Shown: piece after piece, positions 7,715-16,598 of the stretch
Layout: each line of letters begins with the position of its first letter
How positions within the stretch are numbered: the stretch's first letter is position 1
Assembly: GCA_964523735.1 (NCBI GenBank)
Contig: CAZFYZ010000023.1
Coordinates: forward strand, 1 to 42,685
Direction of reading: 5' to 3'
DNA: 42,685 nucleotides
Source: CAZFYZ01 sp964523735
GTDB taxonomy: Bacteria > Armatimonadota > UBA5829
Program-made: the position numbers and the translations under genes
Notes under the pieces: generated by a model
Told to the model about the DNA's origin: nothing
What the model saw: the letters and a program-made list of their open reading frames with translations, nothing else
The model's database searches: none

Positions 7715-8281
7715 TTACTCCTGGTCTGGTGGCGACTCACCACCTGCCGATCCGGCCAGACCCGTTTCGCCTCGACCTGCCACAGACTCAAAACGCGGGG
7801 CATCCCTCATAGTACTTCTCGGCACAGCCACTCCGTATCGGTACACCAGCTCTCCACCCAACCAGCCGGATACCACAAGCAGAACCGTCGCAACAAGGTT
7901 GAGGAGAAACCCCCACAACGACACCTCCGCCCACAGAGGCGTCACACCCACTGCGGAGGACATCGCCGGGACCCTGATCGCCAGCAGGTTGATTACATAT
8001 AGCGCTGTGATCGTCAGATTCAGCACCATGTGCTGCATCCCCACCTTGACTGGCGGGCCTGTCATCGGCAGAGTGAAGTAGTCGTACGCTCCAGTGATGG
8101 CGGCGAGAAGTGCTCCCGCTATTCCGATCAGCATTACCCACGCCGAAGCCACGAACCAGAACGAGTCTCCGGTCGCCAGCATAATGATGTCGAGCACTAG
8201 CGACGTTATCCATGCTCCTGCCGGGAGCAGGACTATGATCGGATGTATTGGATGTCCCGCTACTGTGACGTTGCTCTTCAT
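7715..8281 (-). CDS. DUF2231 integral membrane protein
   Basis: This 188-residue protein carries the DUF2231 hallmark near its start (VAGHPIHPIIVLLPAG), followed by four hydrophobic helices with the family's GAYDYFTL and MQHMVLN segments. The C-terminal tail of about 40 residues is polar and Gly/Glu-rich. I chose the ATG at 8281, not the one at 8305, because AGGAGG lies about nine bases upstream of it. Function is unknown; the conserved histidines suggest cofactor or metal binding in the membrane. It is divergent from rlmN. Confidence 0.85.
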   Translation of the reverse strand: MKSNVTVAGHPIHPIIVLLPAGAWITSLVLDIIMLATGDSFWFVASAWVMLIGIAGALLAAITGAYDYFTLPMTGPPVKVGMQHMVLNLTITALYVINLLAIRVPAMSSAVGVTPLWAEVSLWGFLLNLVATVLLVVSGWLGGELVYRYGVAVPRSTMRDAPRFESVAGRGETGLAGSAGGESPPDQE

Positions 8282-8368
8282 CCAGGTCTTCCTCCTTTGC
8301 CCCACCTAACGATCGGCATTACCCGCAACCGCCGGCATCATACACGGGACGAGCACACTGTCTTCCCG

Positions 8369-8377
8369 TGGTATAAT
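8369..8377 (+). promoter_or_regulatory. Extended -10 promoter of rlmN (leaderless start)
   Basis: The sequence TGGTATAAT is a perfect extended -10 element (TGnTATAAT). Seven bases separate it from the GTG start of rlmN, so transcription should begin at or within a base or two of the start codon. No Shine-Dalgarno sequence and no clear -35 box are present. Confidence 0.65.
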
Positions 8378-8384
8378 CGCACAC

Positions 8385-9410
8385 GTGGAAATCCTTGGAC
8401 TCTCAACCGCAGAGCTTATCGCACTCGCGCAGCAACTCGGGTTCCCCGCTTACCGTGGCAAGCAGATCAGCGAATGGCTCTACCGCCGGAACGCGGACGG
8501 CCTCGAGCAGATGACCAACCTCCCCGTCGAGCTTAAGCAGAAGCTTGCAGACGGCGTCTCGCTGAACCGCGCACAGGTTGTTCAGGAGTCGAATGCGCCG
8601 GACGGCACGACCAAGTACCTGCTGCGGTTTGCAGACGGCGAAACTGTTGAGAGCGTTCTGCTGCCCTATCAGGATCGAGTGAGTGTGTGCGTGTCTACTC
8701 AGATCGGCTGCCCCGCAGGCTGTGTCTTCTGCGCAACGGCTGACTGCGGCTTCGTTAGAAACCTGTCAGCTGGAGAGATTGTCGATCAGGTGCTGACACT
8801 GCAGGCTACCGGAGGTCAGCGCGTTACTCACGTAGTCTTCATGGGCATGGGTGAGCCTTTGCTCAACACGGACAACGTTCTCAAGGCCATCAGGCTGCTA
8901 CACGATGAGATCGGGATCTCCATGCGCCGCATGACGATTTCGACGGTTGGTATCACGCCTGCCATACGTGAACTGGCCGCGATGGACCTGCAGTTGACTC
9001 TGGCGGTCTCTCTGCATGCGCCCGATCAGGAGCTTAGGCAGAGCCTTATCCCACTCTCCGGCAAATATCCGCTGGACGAGTTGATTGCCGCATGCCACGA
9101 CTACGCGAACCTGACGAAGCGGCGTGTTACGTTCGAGTACATGCTGTTGGCCGGCATCAATGACTCGCCGGCGCAGGCGGCCGGCCTGGGCAGACTCCTG
9201 AAGGGCTCGCTGTGCCACGTGAATCTGATTCCCTACAACGAGGTCGTCGGGAAGGGCTTCCGGCGTCCGGCGAAAGACACGATCGCGGCATTCCGACAGG
9301 CGCTTGAAGTAGCGGGGATCGAGGTAACGCAGCGCTTCGAACGGGGGCACTCGGTTTCTGCGGCGTGCGGGCAGCTCCGGCGACGTCAATTGCCGAAAAC
9401 TAAGCTTTGA
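8385..9410 (+). CDS. rlmN: Dual-specificity 23S rRNA / tRNA adenine-C2 methyltransferase RlmN
   Basis: This radical-SAM enzyme of 341 residues methylates C2 of A2503 in 23S rRNA and, in the family, A37 of some tRNAs. The N-terminal helical accessory domain (1-95, with FPAYRGKQISEWLYRR) precedes the radical SAM core. The core has the cluster motif CPAGCVFC, then FMGMGEPLLN, TISTVGI, LAVSLHAP and VTFEYMLLAGIND. The C-terminal AACGQLR carries the conserved Cys of the two-cysteine mechanism. The partner methyl-carrying Cys is probably the one in VSVCVSTQ or nearby; I did not resolve which. Length is typical. The GTG start lies seven bases after a TATAAT box, with no ribosome binding site. Confidence 0.95.
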   Translation: MEILGLSTAELIALAQQLGFPAYRGKQISEWLYRRNADGLEQMTNLPVELKQKLADGVSLNRAQVVQESNAPDGTTKYLLRFADGETVESVLLPYQDRVSVCVSTQIGCPAGCVFCATADCGFVRNLSAGEIVDQVLTLQATGGQRVTHVVFMGMGEPLLNTDNVLKAIRLLHDEIGISMRRMTISTVGITPAIRELAAMDLQLTLAVSLHAPDQELRQSLIPLSGKYPLDELIAACHDYANLTKRRVTFEYMLLAGINDSPAQAAGLGRLLKGSLCHVNLIPYNEVVGKGFRRPAKDTIAAFRQALEVAGIEVTQRFERGHSVSAACGQLRRRQLPKTKL

Positions 9411-9435
9411 CACCTGCTCGAGGCTCTGCTACACT
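9407..9435 (+). promoter_or_regulatory. Sigma-70 promoter of the glycosidase gene
   Basis: Consensus TTGACA at 9407-9412 overlaps the rlmN stop codon. A 17-base spacer leads to TACACT at 9430-9435. Predicted transcription start is about 9442, giving a leader of about 56 bases before the ATG at 9498. Confidence 0.75.
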
Positions 9436-9497
9436 GGCTATACGGGGCCGTGATCTTCTCTGATCTGAGCCAAGGCCCGTCAGGAAAGGCGTATACA

Positions 9498-11693
9498 ATG
9501 TGGAATATGCATGACTCTTACCTGCTCCTCCTCCCGTTGGGAATCGCTCTCGCAACAGCCGTTGGGGCTGCTCCGTCGGTCGATCGAACAGGATCTCTGA
9601 TCAATATCATGAACGGTTCGATGCGTCTCGTGATCGACACGACGACGGGGATCAACCCGCGACTGTTGCGCACTCAGGAGAGTGGCATCGTATACGCCGA
9701 TACGGATTACTGCTGGCCCGGGGGCAAGGCACCCGCTCTGTCCGGAAAGCCCGCGGTTCGTACTGCCAAGGACGGCAGCAAGTCGGTAGTTCTCAAGGGC
9801 GTTCTTGGAGACCTTGCTATTGAGCAGAGGTTCAGCGCCCCAGCCGGCAGACCGGGAGCCATCACAGAACGCATCACGATCAGGAACAAATCAGGCAATC
9901 AGATAGATACGGCCAGTTTTCGGTGTGGGTTCGCTAAGAGGCTCAAGAGCGACGGCAACTGGCTTCCTGAGGCTGAGAAGACGCTTGTCTGTGGAATCCC
10001 CTATCGCCGTGAGACTGACGGATCGATGCGCGAGTATCCGCTTCGACACATCATGGAGAACAAGACCACCTACGGCGCGTGGGCGGTGCCCTTGGAGGAG
10101 ACTTCCACCTGGGGATCCGAAGGTTGGGTGCTGAGCGATGGCAAGCAATCACTTCTGGTCGCGAAGTACAACCCCGAGCACATGGAGTGGTCGCTCATTT
10201 CGCCCGCTGACTCGGGTTCGGTGGCGTGTATAGGCGGCGCGGGGCATTGGAAAGAGAAGCTGCCACCCACGCACACCACGCTTGCTCCGGGGAAGTCATT
10301 GGCGTTTGGAGAGACTCTCTATCAGGCTGTGGACGGGGACTGGAAGCAGGCGTACTATGCGTATCGCGGCTACATGGAGAGCAATAAGTGTGGCTTGCGC
10401 AAGGGCTTCAATCCTCCGGTCCAGTGGAATGAGCTGTATGAGAATGCATATTTCGGAGCGATCTGCGGAGCACTGGGGAGTGCAACTCTCAATGACGAGT
10501 TCTGGAACAGCCAGTCCTACAAAGACACGGAGCAGAGACTCCTGAGGGAACTCTACACACTGGACGACATGAAGGAGCAGGCACGCAAAGCGAGCGAGCT
10601 CGGATGCGAGGCGCTCTATCTAGACCCGGGTTGGGACGTAACTGGCTGCTCGCACATCTGGGGCGAAGACCGTCTCGGAACGCTCGATTCCTTCATCAAG
10701 ACCATGAAGGACGAGTACAACCTCAAGGTCTGCGTGTGGATATCGCTAGCTGGCGTGCCACCGACCATTATCAACCCGTTCCTCTACCCCGGCGACTCCT
10801 GGGTTCTCGACAAAGATGGGAGACCGATCCAGCCTCTTCAGCTCTACTGCTGGATGGCCGATTCCTTCCAGGAGGCAAAGATTAGGGCTCTGAAGACCCT
10901 GGCGGAGAAGGGAATCGCGTTCATGCTCTTTGACGCCACCCAGTATACGGGTCCCTGCTATGACACGAAGCACGGCCACTCTATTCCCTCGACGCGTGAG
11001 GAGCACGCCAAGGCCATGCTGAAGCTCACTCAGGCGGTACACAAGACAAACCCCAAGACAATCGTAGAGTGGCACGACCCGATCACAGGGCCCTGTAACA
11101 TACACTATACGCCCACCTACTACCTCTACAACAAGCCGAACTCGTTCGATTGCATCTGGGGACACGAGTTCATGTGGGATTCAATGGGCGACCTGACCTC
11201 CGGCAGGGCAGTGAGCCTGTACTACTACAACCTCGCTTACAGCATCCCCATGTACCTGCACATAGGGCTCAAGAGCGACAACGCCAACGCGCTGGTCTTC
11301 TGGTGGTACGCCAGCACCATCCGCGACCTCGGCATAGGCGGCCAACATCCTGACCCCAAGGTCTGGGAAGCACACAAGCAGGCGATGAAGACCTACATGG
11401 CCCACAAGCAGTTTTTCACCCAAGGGGCTTTCTATGGGCTTGGCGAGGAAGTTCACGCTCACACTCTCGCGAGCAAGAAGACGAGCGTGATGAACGTGTT
11501 CAACCTTACTGACGCTGAGCAGGACAAGGAGATCATCTTCGGCGCGAGCGAGATCGGTCTGCCGGCGGGCCATGTGCTAGCGGTTGATGGCGCGGATGAA
11601 TGCAACTCACGTGAAGACAGGGCGAGAGTTCGCGTGAAGGTGCCTGCAAAGGGACATCGGCTGCTGATAGTATCCGCGGTGAAGGTGCCATAA
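9498..11693 (+). CDS. Secreted clan GH-D-like glycoside hydrolase (alpha-galactosidase-like)
   Basis: This 731-residue protein has a signal peptide (YLLLLPLGIALATAVGAA), an N-terminal beta-sandwich region (about 30-290) and a TIM-barrel-like catalytic part. EALYLDPGWD and LKVCVWISLAG resemble early barrel strands. FMLFDATQYTG places a candidate nucleophile at Asp479, and VEWHDPITG holds a candidate acid/base at Asp527. The architecture recalls GH27/GH36/GH31 alpha-glycosidases, but I cannot name the substrate. Start choice: the open frame reaches back to 9450, but the ATG at 9498 follows AGGAAAGG at good spacing and gives a clean signal peptide. It has its own strong promoter and appears monocistronic, with a hairpin after its stop. 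Confidence 0.75.
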   Translation: MWNMHDSYLLLLPLGIALATAVGAAPSVDRTGSLINIMNGSMRLVIDTTTGINPRLLRTQESGIVYADTDYCWPGGKAPALSGKPAVRTAKDGSKSVVLKGVLGDLAIEQRFSAPAGRPGAITERITIRNKSGNQIDTASFRCGFAKRLKSDGNWLPEAEKTLVCGIPYRRETDGSMREYPLRHIMENKTTYGAWAVPLEETSTWGSEGWVLSDGKQSLLVAKYNPEHMEWSLISPADSGSVACIGGAGHWKEKLPPTHTTLAPGKSLAFGETLYQAVDGDWKQAYYAYRGYMESNKCGLRKGFNPPVQWNELYENAYFGAICGALGSATLNDEFWNSQSYKDTEQRLLRELYTLDDMKEQARKASELGCEALYLDPGWDVTGCSHIWGEDRLGTLDSFIKTMKDEYNLKVCVWISLAGVPPTIINPFLYPGDSWVLDKDGRPIQPLQLYCWMADSFQEAKIRALKTLAEKGIAFMLFDATQYTGPCYDTKHGHSIPSTREEHAKAMLKLTQAVHKTNPKTIVEWHDPITGPCNIHYTPTYYLYNKPNSFDCIWGHEFMWDSMGDLTSGRAVSLYYYNLAYSIPMYLHIGLKSDNANALVFWWYASTIRDLGIGGQHPDPKVWEAHKQAMKTYMAHKQFFTQGAFYGLGEEVHAHTLASKKTSVMNVFNLTDAEQDKEIIFGASEIGLPAGHVLAVDGADECNSREDRARVRVKVPAKGHRLLIVSAVKVP

Positions 11694-11717
11694 CAACGCA
11701 GAATAGCCTGTCTATCA

Positions 11718-11745
11718 CGGGACGCACCGGTTCAGGTGCGTCCCG
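11718..11745 (+). terminator. Stem-loop after the glycosidase gene
   Basis: A perfect 11-bp stem (CGGGACGCACC / GGTGCGTCCCG) encloses a six-base loop 24 bases after the stop. No T-tract follows, so it may be a weak or Rho-assisted terminator or an mRNA-stabilising hairpin. From here to 11929 I see GC-rich sequence without a confident gene or known riboswitch. Confidence 0.5.
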
Positions 11746-11929
11746 ATGGCTGGCGAGCACAGCCGTATAGCGTTTGGTTTTGGCGGGCCTGCCTGCCGGG
11801 TAAGTGTCACTGGTTAGGGGTGACGCCGAGCATCCTTCCGGTAACGCACTGGGCGAGCAGGATCGTCAGCACTCCTCCGTAGGCCATTTGTTCATATCAA
11901 AGGGGGGCGGCCATCAGCCGCGCAGAGCA

Positions 11930-12976
11930 ATGAGCCTACGTCAAGCAACCACTATCGCCGCTGTCGCCTTGCTGGTGCTGATGCTGTCAACAGCCGGCAT
12001 GGCGGTCTTCCCTGAGCCCTTCGGCCAGGGAGGCAACTTCCTCCGGCAGGGATGGTACAACAACCAACCTGCCTGGCACCTCCAGCTTCACAGCTCCAAC
12101 GACATCAACTTCCTCCTGCAATTTGATGGGGCTGCGCTAGTACCCAAGCTGACGAGCTTGCTGCACCCAAAGGTCCTGGGTGGCGAAATAGCTGCCAGAC
12201 CCATGTATGTCGTAGTGAACCCGTCGGCCACCCAGGGCCTCGTCTTCTCATCCGCGCCCGGAGATCCACCAGACCCACTCTACTCAGGGTTCTGGCAGGT
12301 CTTCTATGTGACGTGGAAGCCGGGGGTAGTTCGACGCCCAATCATCAACGCGATCCCCGGAGATCCCCAAGGGATTCCATCCCCCGTGGAAGCGGACATC
12401 ACGCCCACGAGCATAGTCGCACAGTTCCCGATCGTGGCCATTGGCCCTCTAGGCGGGCCTTGGCTGCCGGCTCCTCCAGGTTCATACCGGATAAAGCAGG
12501 GCTTCGCTATGCCCGACTACACCCGGAGCAAGATTCTCTTCCTCTATGCCTACGAAGTTTACTGCCGCGACTACATTGGCCGTCGCGTTCGCCAAGCGAT
12601 AATCGCGATCCCCGACGCAACGGACCAGGCATTGGCCGAGGAGATAGGAGCCAACTATGCACCGGGCCTGAACAACGTGCCAGACGGCACTGTAAATCCG
12701 GCTGACAATGATACGCAAGCCGTCTACTGGATTCCAACTCTCGCCTGGCCGTGCCAGCTCCTGATTCTGGAGCAGTGTCCCTTTGGTTTCGGCGTGGACC
12801 AAAGGAACCGCGACTTCACGCCCATTGGCAGGTTCGTCGTGCTCGACCGCAGTACCATACCTCAGTGGACAGTTGTCAATAACGCAGAGTACGTGGAGTT
12901 CCTGCTGTCGACGGATGGGCTGACACTCGTGGACGACAACGACCGGCTGGGGATGCTTGTATTCGCCGGAGGATAG
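11930..12976 (+). CDS. Exported protein of unknown family (paralogue of next gene)
   Basis: This 348-residue protein begins with a signal peptide (TTIAAVALLVLMLSTAGMAV). The mature part aligns with the next gene product over most of its length. Shared landmarks are a QG-VF-S-PGD...YSGFW segment, VTWKPG--RRPI, IVAIGPLGGPWLPAPPG, AIIAIPDATD, GANYAPGL and WTVVNNAEYV near the C-terminus. I do not recognise a named domain. The open frame reaches back to 11804, but the signal peptide fixes the start near the ATG at 11930. The ribosome binding site is weak; a GGGGGG tract and a small hairpin (GCGGC/GCCGC) lie just upstream. Probably surface-exposed or periplasmic, and co-transcribed with the paralogue 18 bases downstream. 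Confidence 0.8.
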   Translation: MSLRQATTIAAVALLVLMLSTAGMAVFPEPFGQGGNFLRQGWYNNQPAWHLQLHSSNDINFLLQFDGAALVPKLTSLLHPKVLGGEIAARPMYVVVNPSATQGLVFSSAPGDPPDPLYSGFWQVFYVTWKPGVVRRPIINAIPGDPQGIPSPVEADITPTSIVAQFPIVAIGPLGGPWLPAPPGSYRIKQGFAMPDYTRSKILFLYAYEVYCRDYIGRRVRQAIIAIPDATDQALAEEIGANYAPGLNNVPDGTVNPADNDTQAVYWIPTLAWPCQLLILEQCPFGFGVDQRNRDFTPIGRFVVLDRSTIPQWTVVNNAEYVEFLLSTDGLTLVDDNDRLGMLVFAGG

Positions 12977-12994
12977 ACAGGAGGAATCACTGAG

Positions 12995-14149
12995 ATGAGA
13001 CGTTCAAACACTCTCTTGCTAAGCATATGCCTGATTGCGTGCGTCTTGCTCGCCGGCTGCATCGAGGATCCCGAGAACCAGTTCCCATCTCTTCGCTATG
13101 GGCTGCAGAATGGGATCGGGCAGGGCAGCGAGGAGTTCCAGATGTTCCAGGGCTGGTTCGAGAACGAACTAGTCTGGTTCATCGCGTGGGACAGCAGCAA
13201 CCTGAAGCCGACACTGCGCAGCAGAGTAGCACTCTTAGACCTTGGCGCCGGCGCCCGCGACAACCAGGTCGGCCAAGGCACCCTGATTGAGGTCAATTTT
13301 GCAACGCCCAGCCCCGTGCCGAAGCTGCTAAGTGCAATCGACAACGGTGCTCCGATTGTCTACTACGTCACGAACTACAAGCAGGGCCCCGTCTTCACAT
13401 CGCTGCCGGGCGATCAGACCTACTCCGGCCTGTGGAGAGAGGCNNNNNNNNNNGAGGCATTCATCACCTGGAAACGCGGAGCGCTCAAGCGACCGATCAC
13501 AAGCGCTCTTGCACTTCCAGGACCGGCTGAAGCAACAATCGAGCTGAGGAATGTCGTGGTGAACTGGCCCATCGTGGCTACCGGCCCATTGGGCGGTCCC
13601 TGGTTCCCTGCCCCACCCGGCCAATACAGGCTCGAGCAGGTTGTGGATTACAACCACTACCGCAAGAGTGTGTTCCTACCAACGTGGGGGTTCTTCGGAC
13701 GCGATTCCGTCCATCGCACGGTCCTGCGCTGTGAGGTGGCGATTCCCGATGTGAGCGATCCGATGCTTGCCGCTCTATTACAGGCGAACTACGCTCCCGC
13801 ACTGGCAGACATCCCACAGGCAGATACGCAGAAGCTGTGGATCCTCGATTGGACGCAGATTCCGCCTTCGCCGCCTGGCCAGCTTCCTGTAATGGAACAT
13901 ATACTGCGCAACCTGAACATCCAGGGCATGCCAAACGCGAACTACGCCTACAGCCCTGTCATGCAGCTCGTTCTGCTGCAGCGGGACACCCTGCCGCCTT
14001 ACGTGATTGTGAACAACCCGGAGTTCATCAAAAGCCAGCTCCCTCCGTTGTCGGATGGATTGGCGGTTGTGAACGACGACTATCGGCTAAACGTGCTTAT
14101 GATCGCCTCTTGGCAAGAGTCGACCAGGATTCCAGTCTTCCCTGACTAG
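12995..14149 (+). CDS. Lipoprotein of the same unknown family (contains N gap)
   Basis: This protein of about 380 residues has a lipoprotein signal (SICLIACVLLAGC) with lipobox LAGC, so it should be lipid-anchored. It shares with its upstream neighbour the QGPVFTSLPGD, YSGLW, ITWKRG--KRPI, IVATGPLGGPWFPAPPG, VAIPDVSD, QANYAPAL and VIVNNPEFI blocks. This indicates tandem duplication followed by divergence in export mode: a lipidated copy beside a signal-peptidase-I-type copy. A ten-N gap at 13444-13453 falls at YSGLWRE...AFITWK. Comparison with the neighbour suggests that nothing is actually missing. The ribosome binding site AGGAGG is well placed before the ATG at 12995. Function unknown. Confidence 0.82.
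   Translation: MRRSNTLLLSICLIACVLLAGCIEDPENQFPSLRYGLQNGIGQGSEEFQMFQGWFENELVWFIAWDSSNLKPTLRSRVALLDLGAGARDNQVGQGTLIEVNFATPSPVPKLLSAIDNGAPIVYYVTNYKQGPVFTSLPGDQTYSGLWREXXXXEAFITWKRGALKRPITSALALPGPAEATIELRNVVVNWPIVATGPLGGPWFPAPPGQYRLEQVVDYNHYRKSVFLPTWGFFGRDSVHRTVLRCEVAIPDVSDPMLAALLQANYAPALADIPQADTQKLWILDWTQIPPSPPGQLPVMEHILRNLNIQGMPNANYAYSPVMQLVLLQRDTLPPYVIVNNPEFIKSQLPPLSDGLAVVNDDYRLNVLMIASWQESTRIPVFPD
13444..13453. other. Assembly gap (10 N), probably spurious
   Basis: The gap is flanked on both sides by GAGGC. Collapsing the duplicated GAGGC gives a protein segment of exactly the same length as the paralogous segment in the preceding gene. The Ns are therefore probably an unmerged overlap, not missing sequence. 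Confidence 0.8.
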
Positions 14150-14166
14150 TCCGCCTGCTCAGATCC

Positions 14167-14212
14167 GGCGCCCGCCGCGCAGACTAGGACAACGGTTTGC
14201 GCGACGGGCGCC
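14167..14212. terminator. Long GC-rich hairpin between convergent genes
   Basis: GGCGCCCGCCGCGC (14167-14180) pairs, with one mismatch, with GCGCGACGGGCGCC (14199-14212). It lies between the lipoprotein stop and the mutS2 stop and could stop transcription from either side, although neither side has a long T-tract. Confidence 0.5.
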
Positions 14213-14213
14213 A

Positions 14214-16589
14214 TCACTTCTTCATCTCCACGACCGTAGCCCCTGATCCGCCTTCTTCCTGCTCGCCGAGCCGGAACGAAGCGACCCCAGGATGGAACTT
14301 CAGGTAGTCGTGAACAGCCTTGCGCATCTGGCCTGTTCCCTTGCCGTGGATGATGCGCACTCGGTCGATCCCCGCAGCCATCGCGTCGTCCAGGTACTTC
14401 TCCACCACGATCAGCGCGGGCTCGACGCGCATCCCACGCAGGTGGATCTCAGGAGAAAAGCCGCTGGCCTTCTCGAAAGCGATCGCCGACTCTGTGGACT
14501 GGCGCACGGGCTGAGGCTCAGGTTTGGCCTCCGGTCTGGCTCTGCGTAGATTGCGCATCGGCACAGTCACGCGCATTGCGCCGACCAGCACGACGACCTT
14601 GCCCTGATCAGGCGGCTCCACGATCTCTGCGTCGCGATCAATCCCCGCGATGCGAACCTTGGTGCCCGGCTTCAGAACCGTGCCCGCCGGCAGAGGCTCG
14701 TCCTTCTGCACCTGGCGTTCTTCAGCCGGCTCCACCACCTGCTGCTCGAACTGATCGACCAGTCGCTCCACTTTGCGTTTCAGCGCCTGTGCTCGCCTGG
14801 AGTCCTTTTGCTGTTCGGCAAGCTCCTGCAGAGTGCTGTCTAGCTTCTTGCTGTATTGATCTATCAGCGATTCCGCGCGCTGACGGGCCTTCTGCTCTAC
14901 TCGATCCCGCGCGCCTTCCAGCCGCCCGAGCTGTTCCTCGTAACGCCGCCGAAGCAGCTCCGCATCAGACGATGTCCGCTCAGCCAGACGCCGCTGCTCG
15001 GCCGCGACTCGATGACTCTCCTCTATTCGGCGGATAAGCTCCTCGGTTGCCTCCTCGCGCTGCCCCAGGTTCTGGCGCGCGTCCTGCACTATTGCCTCAT
15101 CCAGTCCAAGCCGCCGCGCGATCGCGAACGCGTTACTGCTACCGGGGATACCCACCATCAGTCGGTAGGTAGGCTTCAGGGTCTCCGGATCGAACTCCAC
15201 GCAAGCGTTCTCGATTCCATCCCGCGTATAGGCGAACTCCTTCAGCTCGCCGTAGTGGGTGGTCGCAACTATTCGCGCGCCTTTGCTGATCAGATGATCC
15301 AGCACAGCTTTGGCGAGCGCCGCGCCCTCGCCAGGGTCAGTCCCCGCGCCTATCTCGTCCAGCAGCACCAGCGAGTTTCTGCTCGCTCCGCGCGTGATCC
15401 GCACGATGTTGGTCATATGCGATGAAAACGTCGAGAGCGACTGCTCGATCGACTGCTCATCGCCTATATCAGCAAACACCCTCTGAAATACGGCAAGCTC
15501 ACTGCCCGTCCGCGCCGGAATGTGGAGTCCGCTCGCCGCCATCAGCGAGAGCAGGCCGATGGTCTTGAGGCTGACAGTCTTGCCGCCAGTGTTCGGCCCG
15601 GTGATCAGCAGCGCGCTGAATGTCTTACCGAGTGTGACGTCAATGGGCACGACCTCGCCCGTCAGAAGCGGATGCCGCCCCTGGCGCAGATCTACAATCC
15701 CCTTATCGTTCAGAACCGGTTCAGTGGCGTCCTGTACCAGGCTCAGCTTCGCTCGAGCAGCGATGCTGTCTATCAGTCCGATCACATTCAGCGATGCCAG
15801 TATCGGCTCTGAGTTGTGCCCGACAAGCGTGCTGAGCTTGATCAGCACCTTTTCGACCTCTTCGCGCTCCTTGACGGCCAATTCCTTGCGTCGGTTGCCC
15901 AACTCGACCACTGCGGCGGGCTCAACAAAGATGGTAGCGCCAGAGGCACTGGCGTCGTGCACGATCCCAGGGAACTGCCCCCTGTGCTCTGCCTTGATCG
16001 GGATGCAGTAGCGGTCGCTGCGGATCGTGATCACGGGCTCCTGGATGATCGTCCGGTAGTCACGGTTCTGCAGGAACGAGTTCAGCCGCTCTGTGAGCCG
16101 ACCGTGTATCGCCCGAAGCTCAGTCCGCGCGCGTGCAAGAGCGGGGCTCGCCGAATCAAGCACATCACCCGACTGGCCTATTGCCTGCGAGATTGCCTGC
16201 TCGATTGACTCGAAGCGCTCGATCTCGCTGCCCAGTCCTCCGAGGATTGCATGCTTCTCCCGCAGCTTCGCTAAGAATGCCCCCAGCCGCCGAGACGCTG
16301 TCAGCGTACCGTGAACAGCCAGCAGATCCCCCGGCTGAAGGATTGCCCCAACGGAAGCGTGCTCGACCTGCGGCCGTACGTCCTCGATTCCTCCGAGCGG
16401 GATATTCCCCTCGAACTGGAGAATCGAGCGAGCCTCGCTGGTCTCCTGCTGCTTGCGCCGGGCGACAGCGAGGTCAGTCGTGGGCCACGTCAGACCCGCG
16501 ACATCCCGCCCGATCGAGCAGGCAGCCTGATCCTGCAGCCGCGCGATGATCTTCTCGAACTCAAGGACTCTGAGGGTGTGCTGTTCCAT
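14214..16589 (-). CDS. mutS2: Endonuclease MutS2
   Basis: This 791-residue MutS-family ATPase suppresses homologous recombination and/or rescues collided ribosomes, depending on species. Visible parts in order: the N-terminal core (HTLRVLEFEKI), the clamp/lever helices, and the ATPase with Walker A TGPNTGGKTVSLKT, Walker B LVLLDEIGAGTDPGEGAAL and the ATTHYGELK switch. A long coiled coil (about 510-640) and a KOW-like segment (KPGTKVRIAGIDRDAEIV) follow. The C-terminal Smr nuclease domain has IHLRGMRVEPA and IIHGKGTGQMRKAV. All domains are present and length is normal. The open frame extends to 16682, but the start at 16589 gives the conserved N-terminus and lies nine bases from a TATAAT box. 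Confidence 0.95.
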   Translation of the reverse strand: MEQHTLRVLEFEKIIARLQDQAACSIGRDVAGLTWPTTDLAVARRKQQETSEARSILQFEGNIPLGGIEDVRPQVEHASVGAILQPGDLLAVHGTLTASRRLGAFLAKLREKHAILGGLGSEIERFESIEQAISQAIGQSGDVLDSASPALARARTELRAIHGRLTERLNSFLQNRDYRTIIQEPVITIRSDRYCIPIKAEHRGQFPGIVHDASASGATIFVEPAAVVELGNRRKELAVKEREEVEKVLIKLSTLVGHNSEPILASLNVIGLIDSIAARAKLSLVQDATEPVLNDKGIVDLRQGRHPLLTGEVVPIDVTLGKTFSALLITGPNTGGKTVSLKTIGLLSLMAASGLHIPARTGSELAVFQRVFADIGDEQSIEQSLSTFSSHMTNIVRITRGASRNSLVLLDEIGAGTDPGEGAALAKAVLDHLISKGARIVATTHYGELKEFAYTRDGIENACVEFDPETLKPTYRLMVGIPGSSNAFAIARRLGLDEAIVQDARQNLGQREEATEELIRRIEESHRVAAEQRRLAERTSSDAELLRRRYEEQLGRLEGARDRVEQKARQRAESLIDQYSKKLDSTLQELAEQQKDSRRAQALKRKVERLVDQFEQQVVEPAEERQVQKDEPLPAGTVLKPGTKVRIAGIDRDAEIVEPPDQGKVVVLVGAMRVTVPMRNLRRARPEAKPEPQPVRQSTESAIAFEKASGFSPEIHLRGMRVEPALIVVEKYLDDAMAAGIDRVRIIHGKGTGQMRKAVHDYLKFHPGVASFRLGEQEEGGSGATVVEMKK

Positions 16590-16598
16590 ACTATGAAG

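Noticed and set aside
11804..11929. N-terminal extension of the exported protein at 11930
   Set aside because: The extra 42 residues precede a clean signal peptide and look like translated non-coding sequence.
11746..11929. Cyclic-di-GMP or other known riboswitch
   Set aside because: The conserved core bases of the classes I know are absent.
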